Below, one piece after another: positions 55,088-64,000 of a DNA stretch of 64,000 nt. Within the stretch, counting starts at the first letter, position 1. Each line of letters starts with the position of its first letter. The notes beneath the pieces were generated by a model. It was not told the origin of the DNA and did no database searches. It worked only from the letters and a program-made list of their open reading frames with translations. A program made the translations under genes and the position numbers. The stretch lies in contig JARBJD010000328.1 of NCBI GenBank assembly GCA_033064195.1, positions 1-64,000 of the forward strand, written 5' to 3'. Source of the DNA: Blattamonas nauphoetae (Eukaryota; Preaxostyla; Oxymonadida).

Positions 55088-55404
55088 TCCTGAAATGTCT
55101 CGCGAGATGTCCAATACACTGCTGAACAACCCACTCATGAAAGGAAGTCAGCTCAAGACTCTTGTCGGAGAAAAGCACGACACTTCAGTAGCAGTATCCA
55201 CGATCAACTCTCTCCTGAAATCAAACAAGATGGTCGAAAATGGGTGTCCTCGTTTCTCGGTGAAGAAGTGGGAGATCATGCATCTAGAACGAAATTCAGA
55301 GGAGACAAAAACTGCACGACAAGAATACCTTAGTAGTATAGAAGAAGAATATCGATAGGCTCCTATATTGCAATTAGTCCGGGAATTATAATACTGGGAA
55401 CTGA

Positions 55405-55530
55405 ATAGTGATTCTCAATTCCGATTGAACAGAGTATTATTTTTAAAGTACAATCAGCTATGATTCCGAAATGCCGGATAATACTTGTTTTCTTGCATTT
55501 TGGTGGATACCTTTTTTGGGTTCAAATTCC
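55405..55530 (-). repeat. Repeat fragment, copy 2 (transposon remains)
   Basis: Diverged copy of 51735-51870, in the same orientation. Confidence 0.45.
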
Positions 55531-55625
55531 ATTATTTAGTCAAAAAAGTGACCCCATTTAGTGAGCTTAAATCTAAAGGGTTTTTTTCATTCGATGACAA
55601 AACAAACGTTAATTTTTTTATTATC

Positions 55626-55647
55626 TGATTTTTTTATTTTGTATTAA
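55626..55647 (+). promoter_or_regulatory. Polinton gene-start motif
   Basis: TTTTTTTATTTTGTATTAA runs into the ATG at 55648. The same arrangement (T-rich TATTTTTG/A core, about 8-20 bases, then AA-ATG) precedes five other Polinton starts in this window. Confidence 0.55.
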
Positions 55648-56265
55648 ATGACGAATCAGCTTACACCAAACAAACTTAACGAGACTCTAAAGAATGAAAA
55701 ATTAATACTAATCACCGAACCAGTTCTGAATCGTTCTGGAACCTCATATTTGGCACATGGAACGTTCGATTATGCGAGTGAAGATAAACCTGATGAGATT
55801 TATCGAGTTTACATTCCTGCTTTCATTAAAGGAGCAAGACCACATCTGAATCCAAACATGTATCACAGATTCGATAACTGTTGCAATAAAGAAAAATTCA
55901 TTGAGTCACTACACAGTGAGAATTGTGAACTCGTTGGTGAATACAAAACATCAGAGTCAGTAGTGAAATATCTTCATGAAGGAGTTGAATGGAGAATCAA
56001 ACCATCACAATGGATGAAAGGAGTCAGAACACACAAGATGAAGCGTAAACATTACACTCAATCTTTTGTTGAAAACGAACTGAGAAAGCATAATTGTGAA
56101 CTCATTGATGAGTACAAGAAAGTACACATTCCTTTTCACTATCGAGTGATTGGTGATGATAAAGTATACAAAGCGAGACTTGACGAATGGTTCAGAGCAA
56201 AGAGAAAACCTCACTTGAGAGGAAAGACAGAGAAGAACTCCATCGATGATTCTCCAAATCAATAA
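55648..56265 (+). CDS. Polinton repeat-domain protein, 205 residues
   Basis: The ATG at 55648 directly follows the AT-rich start motif. After an N-terminal domain, two related units follow: FIESLHSENCELVGEYK ... YLHEGVEWRIKPSQWMKG and FVENELRKHNCELIDEYKK ... HYRVIGDDKVYKARLDEWF. Each has an amphipathic helix, an EY motif, a strand with a His-Glu-Gly or Gly-Asp turn and a Trp, then Lys-Arg/Pro-His. This resembles the small repeated DNA-binding modules often attached to viral or mobile-element nucleases (inference); no catalytic motif is seen. A one-unit remnant occurs at 5590-5697 in the older fragment, so it is a stable part of this lineage. Looks whole. Confidence 0.6.
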   Translation: MTNQLTPNKLNETLKNEKLILITEPVLNRSGTSYLAHGTFDYASEDKPDEIYRVYIPAFIKGARPHLNPNMYHRFDNCCNKEKFIESLHSENCELVGEYKTSESVVKYLHEGVEWRIKPSQWMKGVRTHKMKRKHYTQSFVENELRKHNCELIDEYKKVHIPFHYRVIGDDKVYKARLDEWFRAKRKPHLRGKTEKNSIDDSPNQ

Positions 56266-56267
56266 TG

Positions 56268-56688
56268 ACGAATAGATTATTTTTCTACTCATTGATTATT
56301 CCGGACTAATGACTATGCTCGTGTCACTGTGTCAACGGGTGTCAATGGGTTAAAATTTGATTTTCATTTTTGAAAAGTCCACCACTCGACGAAGTAACTC
56401 CATAGAGAATAAAAAAAAAGGATTTTTTAAAAATTGACCTTTATTTTTGTGACCACCCAAGATTGTACCAACAAGGTCAATATCGACACGGCAAGTTCAT
56501 TTATCATGTTTCTAGAGTGATCTGACAACATTATCTGGACTTATGGGAATTTTCAAAATTAAGGCCGGTTTATTTTTTTTCGGATTTTTTATTTCGCATA
56601 TGAAGAGTAGGTCCAAAATGTTCAAGTGTGAGACCTCGACGTAATTTCCCTTGATGCTCAGGCAAAATGGTGCCCTTGTGATTAATGC
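56268..56688. other. Polinton intergenic stretch, no gene
   Basis: AT-rich, with T-runs and only very short frames. Contains TGTCAACGGGTGTCAATGGG near 56320. No terminal repeat recognised. Confidence 0.4.
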
Positions 56689-56926
56689 GTAGAACTACTT
56701 GGAGGTTGTGTTGGAGACGGTGGATTTAATAAATCCGCTCCGGGGTTCATGTTGGCATCACTTAGATGTGACCGTAAATCATGCCCACCCAATGCTTATT
56801 CCTTCAAGGACTTCGCCAGTGTTAGTCATTAAGTAGGATCACGATAGAATGATCCCCAAAGGAGTATCGGGTTGTCTCGAAGAGACTTCGAACCTCACAA
56901 GGTGAGAGTCTTATGGAAACTCTCAC
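56689..56926 (+). ncRNA. Candidate structured RNA upstream of the polymerase gene
   Basis: A G/C-richer island without ORF that folds by eye into a row of hairpins: GTAG/CTAC (56689-56698); GGAG + GGATTT/AAATCC + CTCC (56713-56741); GGCAT/ATGCC (56754-56785); TCCT/AGGA (56800-56810); GGATCA/TGATCC (56836-56855); GGTT-GTCTC/GAGAC-(TTCG)-AACC (56870-56894); and either CTCAC/GTGAG (56894-56906) or GTGAGAGT/ACTCTCAC (56902-56926), two alternatives sharing one strand. It ends about 180 bases before the polymerase start. It does not match 5S, tRNA, SRP, RNase P, snRNA or group I intron cores that I know. It could be a ribozyme, a leader structure or a small RNA. Confidence 0.4.
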
Positions 56927-57103
56927 GAACGTAAAATGGAACTAACCTTCACGTATTTTTATCCTGACCAATATCAACAGTAGCAAAGTCACAATTATGT
57001 CTTCAGAAAAAAACAAGGAGAAATAAAAATTTGTACAGTTTTGGAGCTCATCAAGAATAATCACTTAACTTTTTTTATTTTTGGATTTTTTAATTCGACT
57101 AAA

Positions 57104-60100
57104 ATGGAATCTCCTCTAAAAGTTGTACTAAATTACATCACAAAAATTAAACAACTATTTCCGAACACCACGTTTGACTTCAAGGATAAACATGGATATG
57201 ATCGACACGATAATCCCGAGAGTAAAAACTACAAACATCAAAGATCAAATCTCCTGTCAATGCTCAAGAATCCAGAAGTTCACTTCGAAGGACCAACAAA
57301 GCATATTGGTGATAGTGATATCGAGAGTTACATACAACAAATTGAACAACAAAGAGAACAACAAGCGATTCACAAACAGAACGAACAGAACAACAATGCA
57401 ATGATGAATGAAGAGGATCATAATGTCATCATCATCGATATGAAAGCTCATCCAAGAATAAACGAAACTGAACTGAGAAGACAAGCGTTCAAGATCACAA
57501 GAAAACTAAAGTCAATTGAAGAGAAGCTTATGGATCATTGGATGAAGAATCTGTTGATCATTCAAAAGAAAAACGAACGAATGGAATCAAAGGATGTGAA
57601 GTCATTCAATGGATTTAACGAATGTATCCTACTTGCTGAACCACGAAACAAAAACGCATTCAATTCATGTTTACAGAGTGCACGAAGAAAGTTTAAAAAG
57701 AACGAGATCGAAAAAGAAACTACCAATGGAAAACCATATCAGTTGTACTTCCACAATCACTTGAAGAACGTTGAGGAAATCACTACATTTATCAGGACTG
57801 TGTATGAAAAAGAGAAGGATCATCCATTCAAGATCAGTATTGACTTTGGAAAGATCGTTGAGAGAAAAGATGGTAACGAGACAACGTACAATGATTTCAG
57901 ACCAGAATTGGAGAACACATCAAAGAGTTTCCCAACAGTAATTCGTAATGAGGCAGACGTCAATGAGTATTCGAAGTATGCGATCAATCTGATCAAGGAA
58001 TCACAAGAGAGAACACTAATGGATACCAAGTCAATGTTTATCGCGTTTCATTCTCTTTTAGTTGCAGTCTATCGATTTCCAGTTGCAGGAAAAGCAAATG
58101 CTTTACTCACCATCCACATGAAGACACACAATATTAAGTACGTTGATTCTCCATACAATATCTGTTTCTTTCAAGCTGTTTCACATAAAACACTTCCAGA
58201 TCCTCCAGAGAGAAGATTAACTCGAGATATTCGAAATGCTGAAGCTCATCGATTATTTGCTAAGAGCAAGAATCTTACACATCTTAAACCACATCAATTA
58301 ACTGAACACTTGAAAAACTATCCTGGATTTGATATTGCATCTGACATGGAAGAAACAATGAAGATCCTCAACATCACAGTTCACATTTATGAATACGATG
58401 AGGATAACAAAAAGTACTTCCTTAGTCAGTCTTATGTCAACGAAAATGATGATGCTCTGGTTGTTCCTATTCTCATTGTTCCACTAACTGCAACTATGGT
58501 TCATGTGATGTTCATAGCTGATCCTGAAAAGCTAACTGGATACAAGCTCTGTCCTTATTGTCAATCAAGAGGATTCCAAGTGAAGAATACAAACTACAGC
58601 AGAGACTATGAGAAACATATTGCTGAGTGTAAGGAACTTGATGGAAAACATGTGAAGAAGATCCAACTTGATCGAACACCAAGACCTTATGTTCCACATA
58701 TCCTCAACAATAGAACGTTTGAGTTTCTGATGGCACATAAGAGACAAGATGAATTCAAACCAACACAATACTACATCACATACGATTTCGAAACCATGGA
58801 AGATCTCATTCTTGACAATATATTCTCTGATGACAACACACAATTGATCTCACACTGAAAACCTCTCTCAGTTGCATCAGCAATTAAGACTAAATCAGGT
58901 GTGAAGTCAATCTACTTTGATCTTCGAAATGGAAAAGACTTCGTGAAGCAGTGGATCAGAGAACTCTTCAAACATGCTGAGACAGTACGAGATGACAATC
59001 TGTATGAGGATCCAGAAATTCCTTCTCAGAATGAAGTCAGTGTCATTGGGTTCAACAGTTCCAGATTCGACATCAATCTCATCTTCCGCGATCTCGTTGA
59101 TCAGGATTGGAAAGTGGTAAGCTTCCTCGGATCAACAACAAAGTACAAACAAGTGCTGATTCGACACGAGAAAACACAACAGGTACTTCGATTCATTGAC
59201 ATGATGTCATACACAGGACCAATGACATTGGATAATGCAGTCAAAGCCTTCGGAGGAAACACAACACTTCAGAAATCATTCTTTGCTTACGAATCATTTG
59301 ATTTATCAGACTACGATACAGTGCTGAGCAAACAAGAACCATTCTCCAAATATGAATTCTATTCCAGTCTGAACAAGAGTGAAATGTCCGACACGGATTA
59401 CCAAATATACCTTCACGATTGGAAGAAGCAAGGATTCAAGAACAGATGGGAATATCTCAAATTCTACAACATCAGAGACGTCGAATGCATGATTGCACCA
59501 CTGGACAATCTGATCGATTTGAACTTCCAATACAAAGTGGATATGTTGCACAATCTCTCATTGTCAGCAAATGCATCTGCCATCAAGTATGCTTGTGCCT
59601 ATAAGGAGTTTGATATAGATGAGGATTATAACGAATGTGACGAATCTGGACCAATCAAAATCACCAAACAATACTGGAAAAACAAAGTGGAAGGATACCG
59701 GTATCAAGACCAGAAAGCTCATCGCAATACTAACAAAAACGTTACAGAAGCTGACTATGAATGGTTCGAACAAAAGTGCAAGAGAGTATGCTACATCTGC
59801 AAGAGTCACTTCTCACAAGCAGTAAGACCAACATTGGACAGAATCGACAATTCGAAAGGACATTCAAAAGAGAATGTGAAGATCTGCTGTGATTACTGCA
59901 ACACCTACAAGTCAGACCATGATGAACATCTCACAAGATTGAGAATTCAATTGAAGAAGTATTGCATCTGGAAATCATTACCTATGACTCTGACACATGA
60001 GCAAACATATCACAAACTGAGAGCAGCAGTGACTGGTGGATTGTCTAATGTTCAACACCGACAGAATATCAAAGACGTGACTCCAATCAATCACTTCTCA

Positions 60101-61546
60101 TATGAAGATGGTGTTGTCAAATCAACTGATACTAAACACATCATGACTCACGTGTGTGGTGTTGATTTCAATTCACTGTATCCAAGTGCTTTCTCATCAA
60201 TCAAGAACAAGAACAATCCATACACAAAACACAGAATGTACATGCCAGGAAGATGTTTGTTCACTGCTACAGGAGATAAAGAATGCAGGAAGATTATAGA
60301 GGACAAAAATCAGAAGACATTGTTCGTTGCAGAACTGAAAGGACACATCGATGAGAAGCACATTAATGATTTCATTAACTTCCCACCAATCTTCAGAAAC
60401 ATTATGGTCAACACCTCTGAAGAAAACATTGGAGAGAAGACATATTCGTTGATGAAGAAACATGGATTGAAGACTGATGACAAACAAAGAAAGCTGACTC
60501 AACTCTTGAGCACACACGATCAGTATATGTTCTTTTCGACATACTATCTGTGGTTCCTCATCGACTATTGCCACTTCATTGTCGACGACATAAAGACTGT
60601 AATGGTATTCTCGAGACATGCTGGATTTGAACCATTTGTGACATCATTCATGAATGATCGAATAGAAGCAATGAAGGTTGGAAACAAAGGAAAAGAGCAG
60701 TTCTGTCAGACCAACTTGAATGGAAGTTACGGATATGATGGAATGAACACTGAGAAATACAACTCAATCACAATCTGCAATGAGAAGAGAACATACTTGA
60801 AACAAATGATGAAAGGATTTGTGGCAACAAGAGAGATCAATGAGGACAACTACATTGTGATCGAAGATCGAGAGAAAGCGTCATGCAAGACATGTCTGCA
60901 AGAAGCAGTATTCACACTCGACAATGCCAAGTTCTGGTATTTGAATTTCATCTACAACTTCATGTACAAATGTCTAGACATGAACAAGATTCATTTCTGT
61001 GAGGGAGATACTGACTCTGCTTATTGGGCAATTTGTGGAGATCCAAATGCTGGAATCCATCAACAATTTGAACATGTTATTGCTGATAAGGAATTCTATG
61101 ATGCACACAAATTTGAATGGTTTCCCAATCCTGAAAAAGGAGTTGATGATGAGAAGAAACTGTTAGGACTAGCAATTGAAAAGGAAGGTGAACAGATGAT
61201 CTGTCTTGCACCAAAGTGTTACTCTCTCGATGAGAAATGTAAGATCAAAGGAGTGTCTCTAAAGAAAACAAACATCACGAGTGACGATTATGTGAAGTGC
61301 CTGAATGGAGAGAAAACTGTGACCACAACACTGAACTTCACCGTAAAACGGTTCAAGCATCAGAATGATGCGTTCCAGACGAGTAGAATCGTGAGCGAAG
61401 AGGACAGTAATGGATTTGTGATAGCGAAAATACAACAACAGAAACTCAGTCTCAGTGGAATTCATCTGAAGGCAATCGTACTTGAAAATGAATCATGTCC
61501 TCCATTCATTCATGGACTGAAAGCAACTGATTATCAAATAGAATAA
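57104..61546 (+). pseudogene. polB: Polinton protein-primed family-B DNA polymerase, broken about once
   Basis: Start taken at ATG 57104 because it follows the T-rich start motif (57069-57090). The first part (to about 58700) is a long N-terminal region with a KLCPYCQSRGF zinc-binding pair and an NICFFQAVSHKTL segment recalling OTU-type folds seen at this place in other Polintons (inference). Then come the exonuclease motifs: YDFETMED (about 58780), GFNSSRFDINLI (about 59050) and YNIRDVECM (about 59465); an HNH-like zinc finger (about 59765-59910); and the polymerase motifs: DFNSLYPS (A, about 60165), LNGSYGYDG (B, about 60720) and GDTDSAYW (C, about 61005). The enzyme would copy the element from a protein primer. 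About one break. Convincing family call. Confidence 0.9.
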
Positions 61547-61553
61547 TATCAAA

Positions 61554-61569
61554 CTTTATTTTTGTATAA
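61554..61569 (+). promoter_or_regulatory. Polinton gene-start motif
   Basis: TTTATTTTTGTATAA precedes the ATG at 61570 directly. It lies within 25 bases of the polymerase stop, so the intergenic space is almost entirely the motif. Confidence 0.6.
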
Positions 61570-63516
61570 ATGAACACTCGACAATTGAATCCACAACAGA
61601 TCGATACACTCGTAAATAGATTACTTCAGAGTACACGACACTCTCCTACCAAAATTTTTGAAATCAAGTGGAGTTCAACACACATTTTACCAGTCTATAT
61701 TGTCAATGATTCACATGGAGAATACGATGCTAATGATAGTACATATTTTAATGATTGGTTGAATGGTGAATTACCTCCAGATCTATCAACGTACTCAGGA
61801 CGAAAGGTAGTACAACAATTTGTAAAGCAATTCCTAGGAAAAACAACAAGTGACTCCAGAGCTGAGCAAGCATACAAAGCATATCAAAAATATTATTATG
61901 AAGCACAAGATATTCACTTTGGACAATCACAAATTCCAACAACAATACCGATACAAACACCAATGCAACCATCAACTCTCCCCCAAGGAGGGCTCGAAGC
62001 CTTTAGCAAGACTAGTTCAACACTTTCGTCATCAATCAGAGTTGGAAAGAAGAGACCATTAAAACAAAGTCATTCACATCACGACTTTCCAGCAAGGGAG
62101 AGACGATACAATGAAGATCTATTTCTGACTATATCACAAGTTCCAGACATCATTTCCAGAAATCCTTCAGAGGTTGTCCGTACTGAACCAACAACAAGGC
62201 AAGTACTAGAAATGTTGGAACAAATGAAAGGACTATTCGACTATCAACAAAAAGACAATTCGGAAGAAGAACAAATCAAAGCAGAGAATTCAATAATGGA
62301 TAATCAACAACGTATGGAACAATTCATCACTAATAAGATTGTGGAGACAAAGAAGATGAACCGAGACATGTTTGTTCTGTCTCACATTAGCAGAAGCATT
62401 GGTAGTGACGAAACTGATTTCATTCTTGCTCATCCTAAACAAATTCCATTTGGTGGAAGATCATTTCAAGATTGGTACGAGGAATATGTTCATAGATGGA
62501 GTCTCGCCAATTCAAAACAAACAACACTGAGAGGAAAGAAACGTGAAGCAATCACTAATGGATCACTCATGATTCCTACTCCGATAGAGAAAATCCAATA
62601 TCCATTTCGATCAAAGATGCAATTTATGTCAAAAGACATCACTGGAGATCCACATCAGACATCAGACAAAAAGATTCCTCAGAAATGTGATCGACCATAC
62701 TTTTCTCCCAAGTTTGGATCATGGGAAATTGATCTTGTCTTTATCCAATCACCAACGTCGAAAACAGTACTTCAGATTTATCTGTTTGCTATTAACATTA
62801 ACACAAAATACTTAATTGTGATTCCAGTTCTGGACAAATCGTGGAGCAAAGTCAAGACTGCAATCAATGATCTGATTAATCATCGTGGAGTTAGCGTCAA
62901 CAACATTCGTGGTGATGGAGAAGCAGCGTGGACTAGTATTGAAGCATCAACGTATTTCAAGCAACAGAAAGTTAGTACATATTTCACGAGTTCACCATTC
63001 ACAAATCACAACAGAATTGTCGATCGAGTGATCAGAACAATCAGAGATGGATTCCAAGACAATGCAACACAGATGGCCAATCATTCACTGATGAATCAGA
63101 TGGTGGAATACTACAACATGACTCCACATCGGGCGTACTGGAATAAGTTCACTCCACAGCAAGCACAAAACAATAGAGAGATTGAAGTACTGTATATCTC
63201 ATCATGTGAAGAACAATTGAAGAACATCCAAAGACAGCAGACAACACAAATGCTTTGGCGATATAAACCAGGAAACATATTGCTGATTCACCTTGATTTG
63301 GACAAGACAGCAGCAAAGTTTCAGAAGAAGCGTAGACAGTTTCAATTTGTTGGACAATTCATCGAATACAAACACGGTAATGTAGTAGCTACACTATTGA
63401 ATGGACTCACATGTCTATCTAAGGTAGTAAATGTACCAATCCAACACACAAAGTATCATGCAGACTCAATTGACGATTTAACTCCAGAGTTCATTACTGA
63501 ATTTAATTTGGTGTAA
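61570..63516 (+). CDS. int: Polinton retrovirus-type integrase
   Basis: 648 residues. The first 300 or so are polar, with Gln/Thr-rich stretches and a KKRPLKQSHSHH basic patch. The catalytic core follows from about residue 380 (62700): WEIDLVFIQ (first Asp), VNNIRGDGEAAW (second Asp), and HNRIVDRVIRTIRDGF at the place of the third acidic residue, with the usual YNMTPHRAYWNKFTP after it. The C-terminal part has a beta-rich stretch (GNILLIHLDLDK ... FVGQFIEYKHGNVV) like the chromo/SH3-type domains of this family. It would insert the linear element into host DNA. It follows the polymerase by about 20 bases and looks whole. Confidence 0.85.
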   Translation: MNTRQLNPQQIDTLVNRLLQSTRHSPTKIFEIKWSSTHILPVYIVNDSHGEYDANDSTYFNDWLNGELPPDLSTYSGRKVVQQFVKQFLGKTTSDSRAEQAYKAYQKYYYEAQDIHFGQSQIPTTIPIQTPMQPSTLPQGGLEAFSKTSSTLSSSIRVGKKRPLKQSHSHHDFPARERRYNEDLFLTISQVPDIISRNPSEVVRTEPTTRQVLEMLEQMKGLFDYQQKDNSEEEQIKAENSIMDNQQRMEQFITNKIVETKKMNRDMFVLSHISRSIGSDETDFILAHPKQIPFGGRSFQDWYEEYVHRWSLANSKQTTLRGKKREAITNGSLMIPTPIEKIQYPFRSKMQFMSKDITGDPHQTSDKKIPQKCDRPYFSPKFGSWEIDLVFIQSPTSKTVLQIYLFAININTKYLIVIPVLDKSWSKVKTAINDLINHRGVSVNNIRGDGEAAWTSIEASTYFKQQKVSTYFTSSPFTNHNRIVDRVIRTIRDGFQDNATQMANHSLMNQMVEYYNMTPHRAYWNKFTPQQAQNNREIEVLYISSCEEQLKNIQRQQTTQMLWRYKPGNILLIHLDLDKTAAKFQKKRRQFQFVGQFIEYKHGNVVATLLNGLTCLSKVVNVPIQHTKYHADSIDDLTPEFITEFNLV

Positions 63517-63529
63517 GTGTAATAATGTT

Positions 63530-63553
63530 TCAGATATTTTTATTCCATTTAAA
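63530..63553 (+). promoter_or_regulatory. Polinton gene-start motif
   Basis: CAGATATTTTTATTCCATTTAA and then AATG; same pattern as the other Polinton starts. Confidence 0.55.
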
Positions 63554-63940
63554 ATGACACGAAACGATTTAGATACTTTTGGAAAAACACTAAAGATTTT
63601 AGAACCATTTGATCCTGAACAGAAATGTTTTGAAAACATCTATGACTTTCAGAGATTTTTAGAAAAGAACAGAAAAGAACTTAACGAATACACCACTCAG
63701 AAACTCAATAGGATGATTCACATTGATGGATATCGTCTAACAAAAATAAGAGGTGAGATTGCACTAAGGAAGTTTAGTAGTGATAGTACGTATGGATCCA
63801 ATTCATTATCGATTGATCAAAGATTATCTGACATTGAGGAATCAATTCGAACATTGACAGATACTCTCAGCATGAGGCTTCGAAGTCTTGACGAGACAAT
63901 TGGGAATCTAATTCAAGAGCTCTCTGACCCTTCTGATTAA
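63554..63940 (+). CDS. Small Polinton protein with C-terminal coiled coil
   Basis: 128 residues. Residues 1-60 are polar and helical (FQRFLEKNRKELNEY-like). The C-terminal 45 residues have a clear heptad pattern (DIEESIRTLTDTLSMRLRSL), so it probably forms an oligomer. No enzyme motif, signal peptide or membrane span. The start is set by the AT-rich motif. Position just after the integrase suggests a structural or accessory role. Looks whole; not recognised. Confidence 0.55.
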   Translation: MTRNDLDTFGKTLKILEPFDPEQKCFENIYDFQRFLEKNRKELNEYTTQKLNRMIHIDGYRLTKIRGEIALRKFSSDSTYGSNSLSIDQRLSDIEESIRTLTDTLSMRLRSLDETIGNLIQELSDPSD

Positions 63941-64000
63941 TCCATCTTTGTTTATTTCATTAAGCACGACTCCATCTGTGTTGTATCGAAGAATGATTGC

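Larger units (their letters stand above)
54357..55358 (+). pseudogene. Mariner-like paired HTH DNA-binding gene, split by a 262-bp element
   Basis: The frame 54357-54817 has an acidic N-terminus, an AT-hook (KRKRGRPTQRQ, about 54590-54620) and a first helix-turn-helix (TYESISKKWKVSLGTVSNIA). After removal of the small element at 54818-55079 it joins the frame at 55088 exactly (AVYRKIT + PEMSREMSNTLL). The second helix-turn-helix is LMKGSQLKTLVGEKHDTSVA then STINSLLKS. This bipartite layout is the N-terminus of Tc1/mariner transposases. The catalytic DDE/D domain is missing: the frame stops at 55358 after SSIEEEYR. Either a truncated transposase or a DNA-binding protein derived from one. Confidence 0.65.
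55600..64000 (+). mobile_element. Polinton (Maverick), left part, continuing beyond the window
   Basis: A virus-like DNA transposon with its own family-B polymerase and retrovirus-type integrase. Order seen: repeat-domain protein, structured non-coding stretch, polymerase, integrase, small coiled-coil protein, all on the plus strand. The outer terminal repeat was not identified on the left and the right end is outside the window. It looks nearly whole, with about one break in the polymerase and none seen in the other three genes, so it is much younger than the fragment at 1250-5705. Confidence 0.85.

Noticed and set aside
56689-56926. 5S rRNA, tRNA, SRP RNA, snRNA or group I intron as identity of the structured island
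   Set aside because: A few words look alike (ACTTGGA, GGAGAC) but stem order, conserved loops and core motifs of these classes are missing.

Overview
The window looks like nuclear DNA of a repeat-rich protist, most likely a metamonad of the oxymonad type (inference). The grounds are very long Ser/Thr-rich beta-helix surface proteins ending in one membrane span and a kinase-like tail, Polinton elements, DIRS-like retroelements, TIR transposons of several superfamilies and possible GT-AG introns. TAA, TAG and TGA all act as stops. No bacterial operon, CRISPR array, rRNA or tRNA was found.

Layout. 1-8200: a heavily decayed Polinton fragment (about 1250-5705), then a 0.55 kb inverted-repeat element (5725-6272), with a diverged 0.8 kb repeat on each side (180-980 and 7200-8010). 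8200-10280: a possible terminal exon and a hAT-transposase-like gene. 10370-15550: a decayed plus-strand beta-helix gene split by a DIRS-like retroelement (11207-15042). 15570-18540: mostly unassigned, with a small multi-span membrane gene and repeats. 18543-20115: a TIR element with a 9-bp target duplication.

20174-50500 is the core of the window: a minus-strand tandem array of beta-helix/pseudokinase genes. Gene 1 starts at 30312 with a signal peptide and can be followed to about 20174; it is cut by three elements (23235-24109, 24172-27595, 27852-29202). Gene 2 runs from 49458 to 31746 with about 3,350 open codons; it is cut by three elements (32932-34954, 36326-40677, 45497-46745). Only the 3' tail of gene 3 remains (50382-50500). 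The intergenic block after gene 2 (31015-31745) is duplicated after gene 3 (49731-50381), which shows that the array grew by tandem duplication. At several insertions the target duplication is clear and deleting element plus one copy restores the reading frame exactly.

50600-55400 holds a pogo/Tigger-like transposase remnant, a transposase-like ORF split by a TA-flanked foldback element, and a mariner-like DNA-binding gene split by a 262-bp element with an 8-bp target duplication.

55600-64000 is the left part of a much better preserved Polinton that runs off the window: a repeat-domain protein, a strongly structured non-coding stretch that may be an RNA, family-B DNA polymerase with an HNH-like zinc finger, integrase and a small coiled-coil protein. 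Its genes share an AT-rich start motif ending at the ATG, also present in the decayed Polinton at the other end of the window.
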